From: Microbacteriaceae bacterium VKM Ac-2855
GTDB taxonomy: Bacteria; Actinomycetota; Actinomycetes; Actinomycetales; Microbacteriaceae
Direction of reading: 5' to 3'
Assembly (NCBI GenBank): GCA_013204985.1
Contig: JABMLG010000002.1
Coordinates: 496,001 to 560,000 of the forward strand
Length of the DNA stretch: 64,000 bases
Of this stretch, positions 46,297-54,793 are shown piece by piece; position 1 is the stretch's first letter; the number at the start of each line of letters is the position of its first letter. The notes beneath the pieces are model-generated. The model worked only from the letters and a program-made list of their open reading frames with translations. It was not told the origin of the DNA and made no database searches. Both the position numbers and the translations under genes were made by a program.

Positions 46297-47540
46297 TGGA
46301 CCTCGGCGGCGGATCCGCGACGCGGCCGTGGCTCGCCCCGGCGGTGCATTGGCCGGCGATGTCGCGCGCCGTGGCCGAGCTGCCGGCGCCGGTCGGCGCG
46401 TTGCACCTGGGCGCGCTGCGCTGGAACGTCGCCGAATTGCTCCGACGTGCCGGCGGGATGCCGATCCGTGTGGCGTCGAAGTCACTGCGTGTGCGTCCGC
46501 TGATCGAGGATCTCCTTCGGGTTCCCGGATTCCACGGCGTGCTCGCGTACACGCTGCCGGAGGCGCTCTGGCTCGCCGAGACGATCGATGACGTCGTGGT
46601 GGGCTACCCCAGTGCCGACCGGGCGGCGCTCGCCGTGTTGTCGCGCGACGAGCGGCTCGCGCGCCGGGTCACGCTGATGATCGACGACGTCGACCAAATG
46701 GAGCTGATCGAGCGCTCCCGAGCCGGCGGCGAACGGATCCGCGTCGCGATCGAGCTCGACGCCTCCTGGAACGCTCCGGTTCTCGGCCATCTCGGGGTCC
46801 TCCGCTCACCCGTGCATTCGCCGCAGCAGGCGGCCGCGCTCGCCCGCGCCGTCCTCGCTCGTCCCGGCCTGGAGCTCGTGGGGATGATGAGCTACGAGGC
46901 GCAGATCGCCGGTGTCACCGATCGCCCGCCGGGCCGGCCCGTGACCGGCGCCGTCAATCGGTGGATGCAGGCGCACTCGCTGCCTGAGTTGCGCGAACGC
47001 CGGGCCGCCGCGGTCGCCGCGGTGCGCGCACTCGCGCCGCTCGAGTTCGTGAACGGTGGTGGTACCGGATCCCTCGAGACGACGTCCGCGGATCCGTCGG
47101 TCACAGAGGTGGCGGCGGGCAGCGGGATCTTCGGCGGTCACCTCTTCGACGGCTACGGCGCCTTCACGCCGGCCCCGGCGGCAGCGTTCGCGCTCGACGT
47201 CGTGCGCAGGCCGGACCCCGACACGGTGACGCTGCTCGGCGGCGGCTGGATCGCCTCCGGCCCCCCGGGAGCCGACCGCGTGCCCCAGCCGGTCTGGCCG
47301 GCGGGGCTGCGCTTCGCCCCGCGAGAGGGTGCGGGCGAGGTGCAGACGCCGCTGCAGGGTCGTGCCGCCCGAGCTCTGGCCCTCGGCGACCGCGTCTGGC
47401 TGCGGCACACCAAGTCCGGCGAGCTATCGGAACGGCTCGCCGCCTTCGCGGTGGTCGAGCGGAGCGGGGTGGGTGCGGGAGAATACGAGGTCGTCGGATC
47501 CGTTCCGACGTACCGAGGAGAGGGCCGGGTGTTCGTGTGA
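46296..47540 (+). CDS. PLP-dependent amino acid deaminase/aldolase (alanine racemase N-domain fold)
   Basis: A 414-residue fold-type III PLP enzyme of the D-threonine aldolase / D-serine dehydratase group. The Schiff-base Lys62 is in VASKSLRVRP. Later motifs include LVGMMSYEAQIAG, EFVNGGGTGSLE (phosphate loop) and the C-terminal HTKSGELSERL with the metal-type His seen in D-threonine aldolases. ATG 46296 overlaps the MFS stop. The substrate could be a 3-hydroxy-D-amino acid; the coupling to a lactone oxidase gene is unexplained. Confidence 0.85.
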   Translation: MDLGGGSATRPWLAPAVHWPAMSRAVAELPAPVGALHLGALRWNVAELLRRAGGMPIRVASKSLRVRPLIEDLLRVPGFHGVLAYTLPEALWLAETIDDVVVGYPSADRAALAVLSRDERLARRVTLMIDDVDQMELIERSRAGGERIRVAIELDASWNAPVLGHLGVLRSPVHSPQQAAALARAVLARPGLELVGMMSYEAQIAGVTDRPPGRPVTGAVNRWMQAHSLPELRERRAAAVAAVRALAPLEFVNGGGTGSLETTSADPSVTEVAAGSGIFGGHLFDGYGAFTPAPAAAFALDVVRRPDPDTVTLLGGGWIASGPPGADRVPQPVWPAGLRFAPREGAGEVQTPLQGRAARALALGDRVWLRHTKSGELSERLAAFAVVERSGVGAGEYEVVGSVPTYRGEGRVFV

Positions 47541-48850
47541 CCGCAGCGGGAGCCGTCTGGCGCAACTGGAGCCGCACCGAGAGCGTACGTCCCGCCCGGG
47601 TCGAGCGACCGGCGGATGCGGGTGCCGTCGTCCGCGCCGTCCAGGCCGCCCGCCGCAACGGCATGCTGATCAAGCCCGTCGGGGCCGGGCACAGTTTCAC
47701 GGGTATCGCGATCGCGCCCGGGGTCCAACTCGACCTCGACGATCTCACCGGCCTCGTCGCCGTCGATCGGATGCGCGGCCGTGTCACCCTCCGAGCCGGA
47801 ACGCGGCTGCATCGGTTGCCGGCACTCTTGGAGCCGCTCGGCCTCGCGATGGAGAACCTGGGCGACATCGACAGGCAGACCATCGCCGGTGCGGTCTCCA
47901 CGGGGACGCACGGAACGGGTGGTCGTTTCGGCGGGCTGGCGACACAGGTCACCGGGGTGACCCTCGTCACGGGCGAGGGCGAGATGCTCACGGTCTCCGA
48001 GGAGGAGAACGCCGAATTGCTCCCCGCCGTTCGGCTCGGCCTCGGCGCCCTCGGGGTTCTGGTCGACGTCACCCTGCAGTGCGTACCCGCCTTCGTGCTG
48101 GCTGCGAGCGAGCGGGCGGAACCCCTCGACGCGGTCCTCGACGACTTCGACACCCGGGTCGACGAGGCCGACCATTTCGAGTTCTACTGGTTCCCGCACA
48201 CCGACATCGCCTTGACCAAGACGAACACGCGGCTGCCGGCGGATGCGCGTCGCGCACCGCTCTCGACGGTCGGGCGCCTGGTGCAGGACGAGCTGCTCTC
48301 GAACGCCGTTTACGCGGCGACCTGCGCTGCGGGCCGAGTGCTGCCGGCGGTCACCCCGCGCGTCAATCGCACCGCGACACGACTCTTCGGGTCCCGGGAG
48401 TTCGCCGACCAGTCGACGGCGGTGTTCACCTCACGCCGACGGGTGCGCTTCCGCGAGATGGAGTACGCGATTCCGCGCGCCCACGCGGCTGAGGCCCTGC
48501 GCCGCATCCGCTCGCTGATCGAGCAGCGAGGCTGGCGGATCTCCTTCCCGGTCGAGGTGAGAGCGGCCGCGGCCGATGAGAACTGGCTGTCGACGGCCCA
48601 CGGTCGCGACAGCGCGTACATCGCTGTGCACCGGTACATCCGCGAAGACGAGGGCGCGTACTTCCGAGCGGTCGAAGAGATCATGCGCGACTACGACGGC
48701 CGGCCGCACTGGGGAAAGCTGCACTACCGCGTCGACGAGGAGTTGCGCGCGCTGTATCCGCGGTTCGGCGACTTCCTCGCAGTGCGCGATCGCCTGGATC
48801 CGCATCGACTGTTCAGCAACTCCTATCTGCAGCGGGTGCTCGGCGCATGA
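47537..48850 (+). CDS. D-arabinono-1,4-lactone oxidase family FAD protein
   Basis: A 437-residue VAO-type flavoprotein of the aldonolactone oxidase family. The N-terminal PCMH FAD domain contains KPVGAGHSFTGIA and GDIDRQTIAGAVSTGTHGTG. The C-terminal ALO domain ends with the family motif HWGKLHYRVDEELRALYPRF and LDPHRLFSNSYLQRVLG. These enzymes oxidise aldonolactones, or the alditols in the related alditol oxidases, with O2 or another acceptor. GTG 47537 makes a GTGA overlap with the PLP gene. Confidence 0.92.
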   Translation: MTAAGAVWRNWSRTESVRPARVERPADAGAVVRAVQAARRNGMLIKPVGAGHSFTGIAIAPGVQLDLDDLTGLVAVDRMRGRVTLRAGTRLHRLPALLEPLGLAMENLGDIDRQTIAGAVSTGTHGTGGRFGGLATQVTGVTLVTGEGEMLTVSEEENAELLPAVRLGLGALGVLVDVTLQCVPAFVLAASERAEPLDAVLDDFDTRVDEADHFEFYWFPHTDIALTKTNTRLPADARRAPLSTVGRLVQDELLSNAVYAATCAAGRVLPAVTPRVNRTATRLFGSREFADQSTAVFTSRRRVRFREMEYAIPRAHAAEALRRIRSLIEQRGWRISFPVEVRAAAADENWLSTAHGRDSAYIAVHRYIREDEGAYFRAVEEIMRDYDGRPHWGKLHYRVDEELRALYPRFGDFLAVRDRLDPHRLFSNSYLQRVLGA

Positions 48851-50307
48851 GCGGATCGGACAGCGTGCGCGGGCGGAGCCGTCGCGAATCGGCGGCGGAG
48901 GCAGCACGTTTCGACGACCCGCGCGAGCTCGGTGGGTTGTTGCCCTCGGGCTTGCGGATCGGCGTGGCGACCAGCGCCTTCCAGACGGAGGGATCGCTCG
49001 AGACCGACGGCCGCGGCACCACGGTCTGGGACGAGTTCGCGGGTCGGCGCCACACGATCGCGCTCGGGGCGACTCCCGAGGTCGCCACCGACTTCTACCG
49101 CCGCTTCGCCGACGACATCGCCCTGCTGCTCGACCTCGGTGTGCGCGACCTCCGGCTCTCGGCCGCGTGGACGCGGCTGCAACCCGCGGGCCGTGGGGCG
49201 TTCAGTCGCGCCGGCTTCGCCTTCTACGACCGGTTGCTGGATGCGCTCGCCGAGGCGGGCATCCGCCCGATGCTGACCCTGCATCACCGCGACACTCCGT
49301 CGTCGTTGCCCGGCGGCTGGATGAACCGCGACACGGCCTTCCGCTTCGGCGACTACGCCTTCGAGATCGCCTCGCGACTCGGTGACCGGGTGGATGCCTG
49401 GGTCACGCTCGATCAGCCGACGACCGTGGCGCTCGAGGGCTACGCCCTGACCTCCGCCGCGCCCGGATACGGTCGGCTGTTCAACGCGCTGCCCGCGCTG
49501 CACCACCAGCTGCTCGGCCACGGTGTGGCCGTGGAGGCGCTGCGTGCCGCAGCGGTTCCGGGGCGCATCGGCATCGTCGACGCGTACGCGCCCGTCGAGC
49601 CGGCGAGCGATCGCGAGGCCGACCGCACCTGGGCCGAGGTGTTCGGCACGCTGCACAACCGCATCGTGCCGGATGCACTGCTCACGGGCGCCTACCCGAG
49701 CGGTCCGGAGGAACTGGCCGTGCTCTTCGACGCGCTCACGACCGTCGATCCCGGCGACCTGGTGCGGATCAACGCGCCGCTGGACTTCTACGGCGTCGCA
49801 CCGCTGCCGCCCGTGCGGATCGTCGCGGGCCGCGATCCCGATGCGCCGACCGGTGTCGGGGCGCCCCCGGTCTGGCCGTTCCACACCGCGCTCTGGCCGG
49901 AGTTCCCGGTCGATGGCGCCGGGGCGCCGAACGCACCCTCCTTCGTCGGAGTCGCCCTGCGGGAACTCCGCGATCGCTACGGCGAGTCGCTGCCGGCCGT
50001 GGTGATCGGCGCGCTCGGGGTCGCCTATCCGGATGCGCAGGACGAGTCGGGGGCGATCGTCGACACCGAACGGATCCGGTGGCTGGGCTCGCACCTCGCA
50101 GCCCTGGTCGAAGCGGTGGCCCCCGGCGGTGATGCCGACGGAGTGACACTCGAGGCGGTCTACCTCTGGACCCTGGTCGACGCCTTCGAGTGGCAGGCCG
50201 GATACACCCGGCCGCACGGACTCGTCGCCCTCGACGCCGACGGCTACGGACGGGTCCCGAAGGCGTCGTTCGACTGGCTCCGCCGCGCCCTCGACGCCCG
50301 TTCGTGA
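48847..50307 (+). CDS. GH1-fold protein lacking both catalytic glutamates
   Basis: A 486-residue protein with full-length glycoside hydrolase family 1 layout: GVATSAFQTEGSLETDGRG at the N-terminus, LRLSAAWTRLQP, GGWMNRDTAFRFGDYA and YLWTLVDAFEW with GLVALD at the C-terminus. The acid/base motif (T-x-N-E-P) reads TLDQP, with Gln190 in place of Glu. The nucleophile motif (T-E-N-G) reads IGALG, with Ala389 in place of Glu. It therefore cannot be a normal retaining glycosidase and may bind a sugar or have another activity. The frame is intact and ATGA-coupled to the oxidase gene, so it is not a decayed pseudogene. Confidence 0.9.
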   Translation: MSGSDSVRGRSRRESAAEAARFDDPRELGGLLPSGLRIGVATSAFQTEGSLETDGRGTTVWDEFAGRRHTIALGATPEVATDFYRRFADDIALLLDLGVRDLRLSAAWTRLQPAGRGAFSRAGFAFYDRLLDALAEAGIRPMLTLHHRDTPSSLPGGWMNRDTAFRFGDYAFEIASRLGDRVDAWVTLDQPTTVALEGYALTSAAPGYGRLFNALPALHHQLLGHGVAVEALRAAAVPGRIGIVDAYAPVEPASDREADRTWAEVFGTLHNRIVPDALLTGAYPSGPEELAVLFDALTTVDPGDLVRINAPLDFYGVAPLPPVRIVAGRDPDAPTGVGAPPVWPFHTALWPEFPVDGAGAPNAPSFVGVALRELRDRYGESLPAVVIGALGVAYPDAQDESGAIVDTERIRWLGSHLAALVEAVAPGGDADGVTLEAVYLWTLVDAFEWQAGYTRPHGLVALDADGYGRVPKASFDWLRRALDARS

Positions 50308-50335
50308 GCGCGCCGGGCGTGCCCGATACCGCGCC

Positions 50336-50794
50336 TCACCCGATCCGGCGAGCGAAGCAGAGCGAGTCGGCGGCGTCGGCGTAGGCGCCGAAGTTCGGGA
50401 TCCTCTCGTAACCCTCCCGCGTGTAGAAGCGCACCGCATCGGGCTGGGCGGGCCCGGTCTCGAGGCGCAACTCGGTGACGCCGGCGCTCGCCGCCGCCTC
50501 TTCGAGCCCGCGGAGCAGGGCCGTCGAGACGCCGGTGCCGCGTGCACTCGGGGTCACGTACATCCGCTTGATCTCGGCGACGCCGGGCTCGAGCGGGCGA
50601 AGACCGCCGCAGCCGAGACCGCGATCCTCGTCATCGAAGGCGACGAGGAAAACACTGACGCTCGCGGCCGTGGGCTTCTCGCCCGGTTCGGTATCGCCGC
50701 CGTAGCGTCCGTCGATCTCGATCCGTTGCGCAGCACGCAACCGCTCCGCCTCGGGGTGGTCCCAGTACACGCTCGCGATCCGCATGCAGTCCAT
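50336..50794 (-). CDS. GNAT family N-acetyltransferase
   Basis: A 152-residue acetyltransferase. The acetyl-CoA loop is YVTPSARGTGVSTALL (motif A, R-x-x-G-x-G/A variant RGTGVS), preceded by EIKRMYV and followed by LRLETGPAQPDAVRFYTREGYERI in pieces, the typical motif B and C-terminal strand. The start is ATG 50794 or ATG 50785; a GGGAAAA stretch precedes the first. It converges with the GH1-fold gene. Substrate unknown. Confidence 0.87.
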   Translation of the reverse strand: MDCMRIASVYWDHPEAERLRAAQRIEIDGRYGGDTEPGEKPTAASVSVFLVAFDDEDRGLGCGGLRPLEPGVAEIKRMYVTPSARGTGVSTALLRGLEEAAASAGVTELRLETGPAQPDAVRFYTREGYERIPNFGAYADAADSLCFARRIG

Positions 50795-50834
50795 TTTTCC
50801 CGATGCGCGGCGCATCCCGGACGCGCGGAGTGGT

Positions 50835-51569
50835 TCAGGCCGTGCGTCGTCGCAGCGTGAGCGAGCCCAGCACCACCGCGCCGGCGGCGAACGCGCCGAT
50901 GACGAGCATCTCGCCGCCGACATAGGCGGCGTCCTCGGACGCGGTCGCGACGGCGTTCAACGCGTCGATCGCGTGCGAGAGAGGCAGCCAGTCCGAGACC
51001 TGCCGGAGCCCGTCCGGCAACCGGTCGCGGGGGAGGAAGACGCCGCCGAGCAGGATCTGCGGAAAGACCAGAGCCGGCATGAATTGCACCACCTGGAACT
51101 CGCTTCGTGCGAAGGCGCTCGCCAGCAGTCCGAGTGTGGTCCCGAGCACAGCGTCGAGCAGCGCGACCGCGAGCAGCTGCCACACCGAGCCGTCGACCTC
51201 GAGCCCGCACACCAGCGTCGCGAACAGCACGGCGATCACCGACTGCAGCATCGCCAGCAGCCCGAAGGCGAGGGTGTAGCCGAGGATGATGTCGCCCTTG
51301 CCGGTCGGTAACGTCAACAGCCGTTCGAGCGTGCCGGAACGGCGCTCGCGCAGGGTCGAGATGCTGGCGACCAGGAACATCACGATGAACGGGAACAGCG
51401 CGATCATGGCGGGACCGATCGTCTGGAACGTGTCGGTGTCCGAGAACAGCCAGGCGACGAGTCCGATCAGCAGGCTCGGCACGAGAAGCAGCAGAGCGAC
51501 GGTGCGCGGGTCGTGTCGCACCTGCTGCAGGATGCGCACCGACGTCGCGAGCGTCCGCCGCGCGTTCAC
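50835..51569 (-). CDS. ABC-2 type exporter permease
   Basis: A 244-residue permease with six membrane segments. STLRERRSGTLERLLTLPTGKGDIILGY in pieces and FPQILLGGVFLPRDRLP are typical of drug/polyketide exporters of the DrrB/NodJ type. It overlaps the ATPase gene by four bases and is controlled with it. Confidence 0.92.
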   Translation of the reverse strand: MNARRTLATSVRILQQVRHDPRTVALLLLVPSLLIGLVAWLFSDTDTFQTIGPAMIALFPFIVMFLVASISTLRERRSGTLERLLTLPTGKGDIILGYTLAFGLLAMLQSVIAVLFATLVCGLEVDGSVWQLLAVALLDAVLGTTLGLLASAFARSEFQVVQFMPALVFPQILLGGVFLPRDRLPDGLRQVSDWLPLSHAIDALNAVATASEDAAYVGGEMLVIGAFAAGAVVLGSLTLRRRTA

Positions 51570-52297
51570 GACGCGGCCCGGGTTGCCCGGCGGTTCACGA
51601 GTTCGAGGAACGCGTCCTCGGTCGTGGCAGTGCCCGTGCGTTCGAGGAGCCCTGTCGGCGTCTCCGCGGCGAGCACCTCGCCGTCGCGCATCACGACGAC
51701 CGAGTCGCAGCGATCCGCCTCGTCCATCGCGTGGCTCGAGACCAGGATGCTCGCGCCGTCGGCGGCGAGGCGGCGGAAGAGGCCCCAGAGCTCGACCCGC
51801 AGTACCGGGTCCAAGCCGACCGTCGGCTCGTCGAGCACCAACAGCTCAGGCTCGCCGATCAGGGCGGCCGCCAGCGAGACACGACCGCGCTGTCCGCCCG
51901 ACAGAGTGCCGACCAGCCGGGAGGCGACGGCGCCCAGATCGGTGGCAGCGAGCACACGTTCGACCTCGCCTGCCCCAGACCCGAGGATCCGGCGGATGTA
52001 GTCGAGGTTCTGCACCGTCGTCAGGTCGTCGTAAACGCTGGCCGACTGGGTGACGTAGCCGATCCGGCTGCGCAGAGCACGATCGCCGGCCGGGCGGCCG
52101 AGTACCGAGATCGACCCGCCCGCGATCCGCTGCACGCCGACGATCGAGCGCATCAGTGTGGTTTTCCCGCAGCCGCTCGGGCCGAGCAGGCCCACCAGAG
52201 TGCCGCGCTCGATCGAGAGATCGATGCTGTGCAGCACCTCGACGGGGCCTCGGCGAACGCGCAACCGTCGCACATCGATCGCCGAAGAATTCATCAT
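51566..52297 (-). CDS. ABC exporter ATP-binding protein
   Basis: A 243-residue ATPase. Walker A is GPSGCGKTT, the signature is LSGGQRGRVSLAAALIG and Walker B is LLVLDEPTVGLDP, with H-loop VSSHAMDEADRC. The start is ATG 52297 or the adjacent ATG 52294; both lie inside a perfect inverted repeat (52288-52307), so a repressor bound there would block initiation. With the permease it forms an exporter placed directly downstream of a TetR gene. Confidence 0.93.
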   Translation of the reverse strand: MMNSSAIDVRRLRVRRGPVEVLHSIDLSIERGTLVGLLGPSGCGKTTLMRSIVGVQRIAGGSISVLGRPAGDRALRSRIGYVTQSASVYDDLTTVQNLDYIRRILGSGAGEVERVLAATDLGAVASRLVGTLSGGQRGRVSLAAALIGEPELLVLDEPTVGLDPVLRVELWGLFRRLAADGASILVSSHAMDEADRCDSVVVMRDGEVLAAETPTGLLERTGTATTEDAFLELVNRRATRAAS

Positions 52298-52307
52298 GCG
52301 ATGAATT
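52288..52307. promoter_or_regulatory. TetR-type operator at the start of the exporter genes
   Basis: AATTCATC (52288-52295) and GATGAATT (52300-52307) are perfect 8-base arms separated by 4 bases, an AT-rich palindrome in GC-rich surroundings. It covers the start codons of the ATPase gene and lies downstream of the TetR gene in the same orientation. Confidence 0.65.
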
Positions 52308-52349
52308 ATCGACCCGGACCGTCGAGGGGTCAATGGATCGTCAGTGCAT

Positions 52350-52425
52350 CCGGCGCGAGCGGCTCAGCCGGGCAAGCGGCCGGGGCGGGCGGCCGGGGGA
52401 GCGGCCGGCGCGAGCGGCTCAGCCG
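52350..52425. repeat. 21-bp direct repeat at the tetR stop codon
   Basis: The 21 bases at 52405-52425, which include the TetR stop codon (52419-52421), are repeated exactly at 52350-52370. The 34 bases between them are runs of GGCCGG-like sequence. Confidence 0.7.
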
Positions 52426-53021
52426 TAGAGGTGCGCCTGCACGATCGGCCCCACGCGGGCGACGATCTCGTCCGCGCTCGCCGACACGAGCGGGTCGAAC
52501 GCCACCACGTAGCGGATCACGAGCAACCCCACGAGTTGACTGGCGGCGAGGGAGGCGCGCAGCTCGCCATCGGGGCTGTCGAGGTGAGCGGCGATCCGGC
52601 CCACCATCTCGCGCATCACGAATTCACGCATCATCCGGCTGCCGGCACTGTGGCCGATCACGGTGCGCACCAGCGGCACCCCGACGGCTGCCACGCCAGG
52701 AGAATCCCACGCCTCCAGCAGGGCCCGAACGATCCGTTCGCCGGTTCCCTCGCGCGAGCCGACCAGTGCGGCCTCGAGCACCCGGTCCGGCCGGAGGGGC
52801 ACCCTCATCGTGGCCGCGAAGAGGGCCGCCTTGTCATCGAAATAGTGGTGCACCAGTGCGGGATCGACCTCGGCGCGTCGGGCGACGGCCCGCAACGAGG
52901 CCGCCTCGTAGCCACGCGCGGCGAATTCCGCCGCCGCCGCCTTCTCGATGCGTCCCCGGGTGTCGGCGCGCGCGTCGTTACGCGGCCGGCCGCGGCGACG
53001 CGGGGCCTGCTCCTGGGTCAT
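52419..53021 (-). CDS. TetR/AcrR family transcriptional regulator
   Basis: A 200-residue TetR protein. The N-terminal HTH (about 15-62) has the pattern RGRIEKAAAAEFAARGYEAA and SLRAVARRAEVDPALVHHYF; the C-terminal domain is the actinobacterial TetR_C_17-like helical bundle. It lies upstream of the exporter genes in the same direction and probably represses them through the palindrome at 52288-52307. Confidence 0.92.
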   Translation of the reverse strand: MTQEQAPRRRGRPRNDARADTRGRIEKAAAAEFAARGYEAASLRAVARRAEVDPALVHHYFDDKAALFAATMRVPLRPDRVLEAALVGSREGTGERIVRALLEAWDSPGVAAVGVPLVRTVIGHSAGSRMMREFVMREMVGRIAAHLDSPDGELRASLAASQLVGLLVIRYVVAFDPLVSASADEIVARVGPIVQAHLYG

Positions 53022-53095
53022 CGCACCAGGATAGGCGCGCCGAGAACCACTCTGCGAAAGTGCCGAACCGCCGGTGGGAGTGGGATTCGCGTCGA

Positions 53096-53101
53096 TAGAA
53101 T
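53096..53101 (+). promoter_or_regulatory. Candidate -10 element of a leaderless lemA transcript
   Basis: TAGAAT ends 6 bases before the ATG at 53108, and no Shine-Dalgarno sequence is present. Transcription would then start at the A of the start codon. No clear -35 element was found. Confidence 0.4.
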
Positions 53102-53107
53102 TTCCCT

Positions 53108-53674
53108 ATGGAATGGCTCGTCCCGCTCATCGTTGTGATCGTCGTCGTTGTGATCGCCGGCGTCTACCTCTGGGCCACCTACAACTCTCTCGTCACCTTG
53201 AACGTGCGCGTGGACGAGGCTTGGAGTGACATCACGGTGCAGCTCAAACGCCGCGCCGACCTCATCCCGAACATCATCGAATCGGTCAAGGGCTACGCGA
53301 CGCACGAGAAGGGCGTCTTCGAATCGGTGACCCGGGCCCGGGCTGAGACGCTCTCGGCTCAGGGTCCTGCCGAGGCATCCGTCGCCGAAGATCACATGCA
53401 GAAGGCTCTGAAGTCGATCTTCGCCGTGGCGGAGGCGTACCCGCAGTTGCAGGCCAGCCAGAACTTCCTGCAGCTGCAGGGCGAACTCGTCGACACCGAG
53501 GACAAGGTGCAGGCCTCGCGCCGCTTCTACAACGGTGGCGTGCGCGAGATGAACACCAAGGTGAAGGTGTTCCCGAACACCCTCTTCGCACGTCGACTCG
53601 GCTTCTCCGAGCGCGATTTCTTCGAGGTCGGCGACATCGCGGCGATCTCGGAGCCGCCGCGCGTGCAGTTCTAG
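53108..53674 (+). CDS. lemA: LemA family protein
   Basis: A 188-residue protein with one N-terminal membrane segment (LVPLIVVIVVVVIAGVYLW) and a long antiparallel helical domain. Family motifs are YNSLVTLNVRVDEAWSDITVQLKRRADLIPN in pieces and the C-terminal NTLFARRLGFSERDFFEV. The function is not established; LemA is often encoded beside HtpX, as here, and may work with it in membrane quality control. Confidence 0.95.
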   Translation: MEWLVPLIVVIVVVVIAGVYLWATYNSLVTLNVRVDEAWSDITVQLKRRADLIPNIIESVKGYATHEKGVFESVTRARAETLSAQGPAEASVAEDHMQKALKSIFAVAEAYPQLQASQNFLQLQGELVDTEDKVQASRRFYNGGVREMNTKVKVFPNTLFARRLGFSERDFFEVGDIAAISEPPRVQF

Positions 53675-53693
53675 CGCTCGAGCGCCGGATCTC

Positions 53694-54581
53694 GTGTACA
53701 GCGCCATCGCGCGGAACAAGCGCAACACCGTTCTGATCATCGCGCTCTTCCTCGCGATCATCGGCGGCCTGGGGTGGCTCGCCGGCTCCATCTACAACAG
53801 CCCCACAATCATCGTGATCGTGATCGTCGTCGCCGTGGGGTACGCGCTCTTCCAATACTTCTTCGCCGCCTCCCAGGCGGTCGCCCTGAGCGGCGGGGTT
53901 GAGATCGAGAAGGCGGACGATCCGCGGCTGTACCGCATCGTCGAGAACCTCTCGATCGCCACCGGCACACCGATGCCCAAGGTCTACGTCATCAACGACC
54001 CGGCGCCGAACGCCTTCGCGACGGGCCGCGACCCGGAGCACGCCGTCGTCGCGGCGACCACCGGGTTGCTCGAGATCATGACCGACTCCGAGCTGGAGGG
54101 CGTGATGGCGCACGAGCTCGGTCACGTGCGCAACTACGACATCCGGGTATCGATGATCGTCTTCGGCCTGGTGGTTGCAGTGGGATTCCTATCGGACATG
54201 TTCCTGCGCTTCGCCTGGTTCGGTGGTGGCCGGAACAACAACAGCAACGGCGGTGGCAACCCCGTGGTGTTCGTGATCGGTCTCGTCGCGATGATCCTGG
54301 CGCCGATCGTCGCCTCGGTCGTGCAGCTCGCGGTGTCGCGCCAGCGCGAGTACCTGGCCGACGCGACCAGCGCGTTGACCACCCGTCACCCGGACGCCCT
54401 CGCCAGCGCTCTGCTCAAGTTGGAGCAGTACGGCCGGCCGATGCAGAGGCAGAACACCTCGATGGCGCACCTGTGGATCGCCGACCCGAACAAGCCGGGC
54501 GCGATCGCGAAGCTCTTCGCCACGCACCCGCCGATCGCGGAGCGCGTCGCCCGCCTCGAGGCCATGGGTTCGCGCTTCTAG
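53694..54581 (+). CDS. htpX: Zinc metalloprotease HtpX homologue
   Basis: A 295-residue membrane protease of family M48. The zinc motif HELGH is at 140-144 and the third ligand is Glu in SRQREYLADA. Two N-terminal membrane segments (about 13-31 and 38-56) and two after the HELGH region fit the family. It degrades damaged membrane proteins on the cytoplasmic side. GTG 53694 is the start. A Gly/Asn-rich loop (GGGRNNNSNGGGN) interrupts the domain. Confidence 0.94.
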   Translation: MYSAIARNKRNTVLIIALFLAIIGGLGWLAGSIYNSPTIIVIVIVVAVGYALFQYFFAASQAVALSGGVEIEKADDPRLYRIVENLSIATGTPMPKVYVINDPAPNAFATGRDPEHAVVAATTGLLEIMTDSELEGVMAHELGHVRNYDIRVSMIVFGLVVAVGFLSDMFLRFAWFGGGRNNNSNGGGNPVVFVIGLVAMILAPIVASVVQLAVSRQREYLADATSALTTRHPDALASALLKLEQYGRPMQRQNTSMAHLWIADPNKPGAIAKLFATHPPIAERVARLEAMGSRF

Positions 54582-54601
54582 CCCGCTGCTAGTGTGCGGT
54601 C

Positions 54602-54793
54602 GTGGACAACTCATGGTGGCTTTTTCTGCTTTTCCTCGCCGGACTCATCCTTCTGATCGCGGCTTTATCCGACATCAAGCGCGCAAGAATCGACGCCACG
54701 CCTGAAGCGATTTGGGTGGTCGCGGTTCTGGTCTCGCCAGTAGTGGGCTCAATTGCATGGTTCGCAATCGGGGCGAAGCGGCGGATCCGCTAG
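54602..54793 (+). CDS. Small membrane protein, PLDc_N-like, with atypical codon use
   Basis: A 63-residue protein with two membrane segments (WLFLLFLAGLILLIAAL and WVVAVLVSPVVGSIAWFAIG) and a basic end (AKRRIR). The pattern resembles the phospholipase D N-terminal family of small membrane proteins. Its codons are unusual for this DNA: TTA (54665), AGA, GTA, CCA, two ATT, three GCA. It may be recently acquired. It starts at GTG 54602 and its stop codon overlaps the stop of the convergent TetR gene. Confidence 0.75.
   Translation: MDNSWWLFLLFLAGLILLIAALSDIKRARIDATPEAIWVVAVLVSPVVGSIAWFAIGAKRRIR

Noticed and set aside
44854-46485. N-terminal extension of the Ig-like membrane protein by about 540 codons
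   Set aside because: It is antisense to the clear MFS gene and the extension is Arg/His-rich; a signal peptide begins at GTG 44853.
48847-50307. Calling the GH1-fold gene an active beta-glucosidase
   Set aside because: Both catalytic glutamates are missing (Gln190, Ala389), so a simple beta-glucosidase label would mislead.
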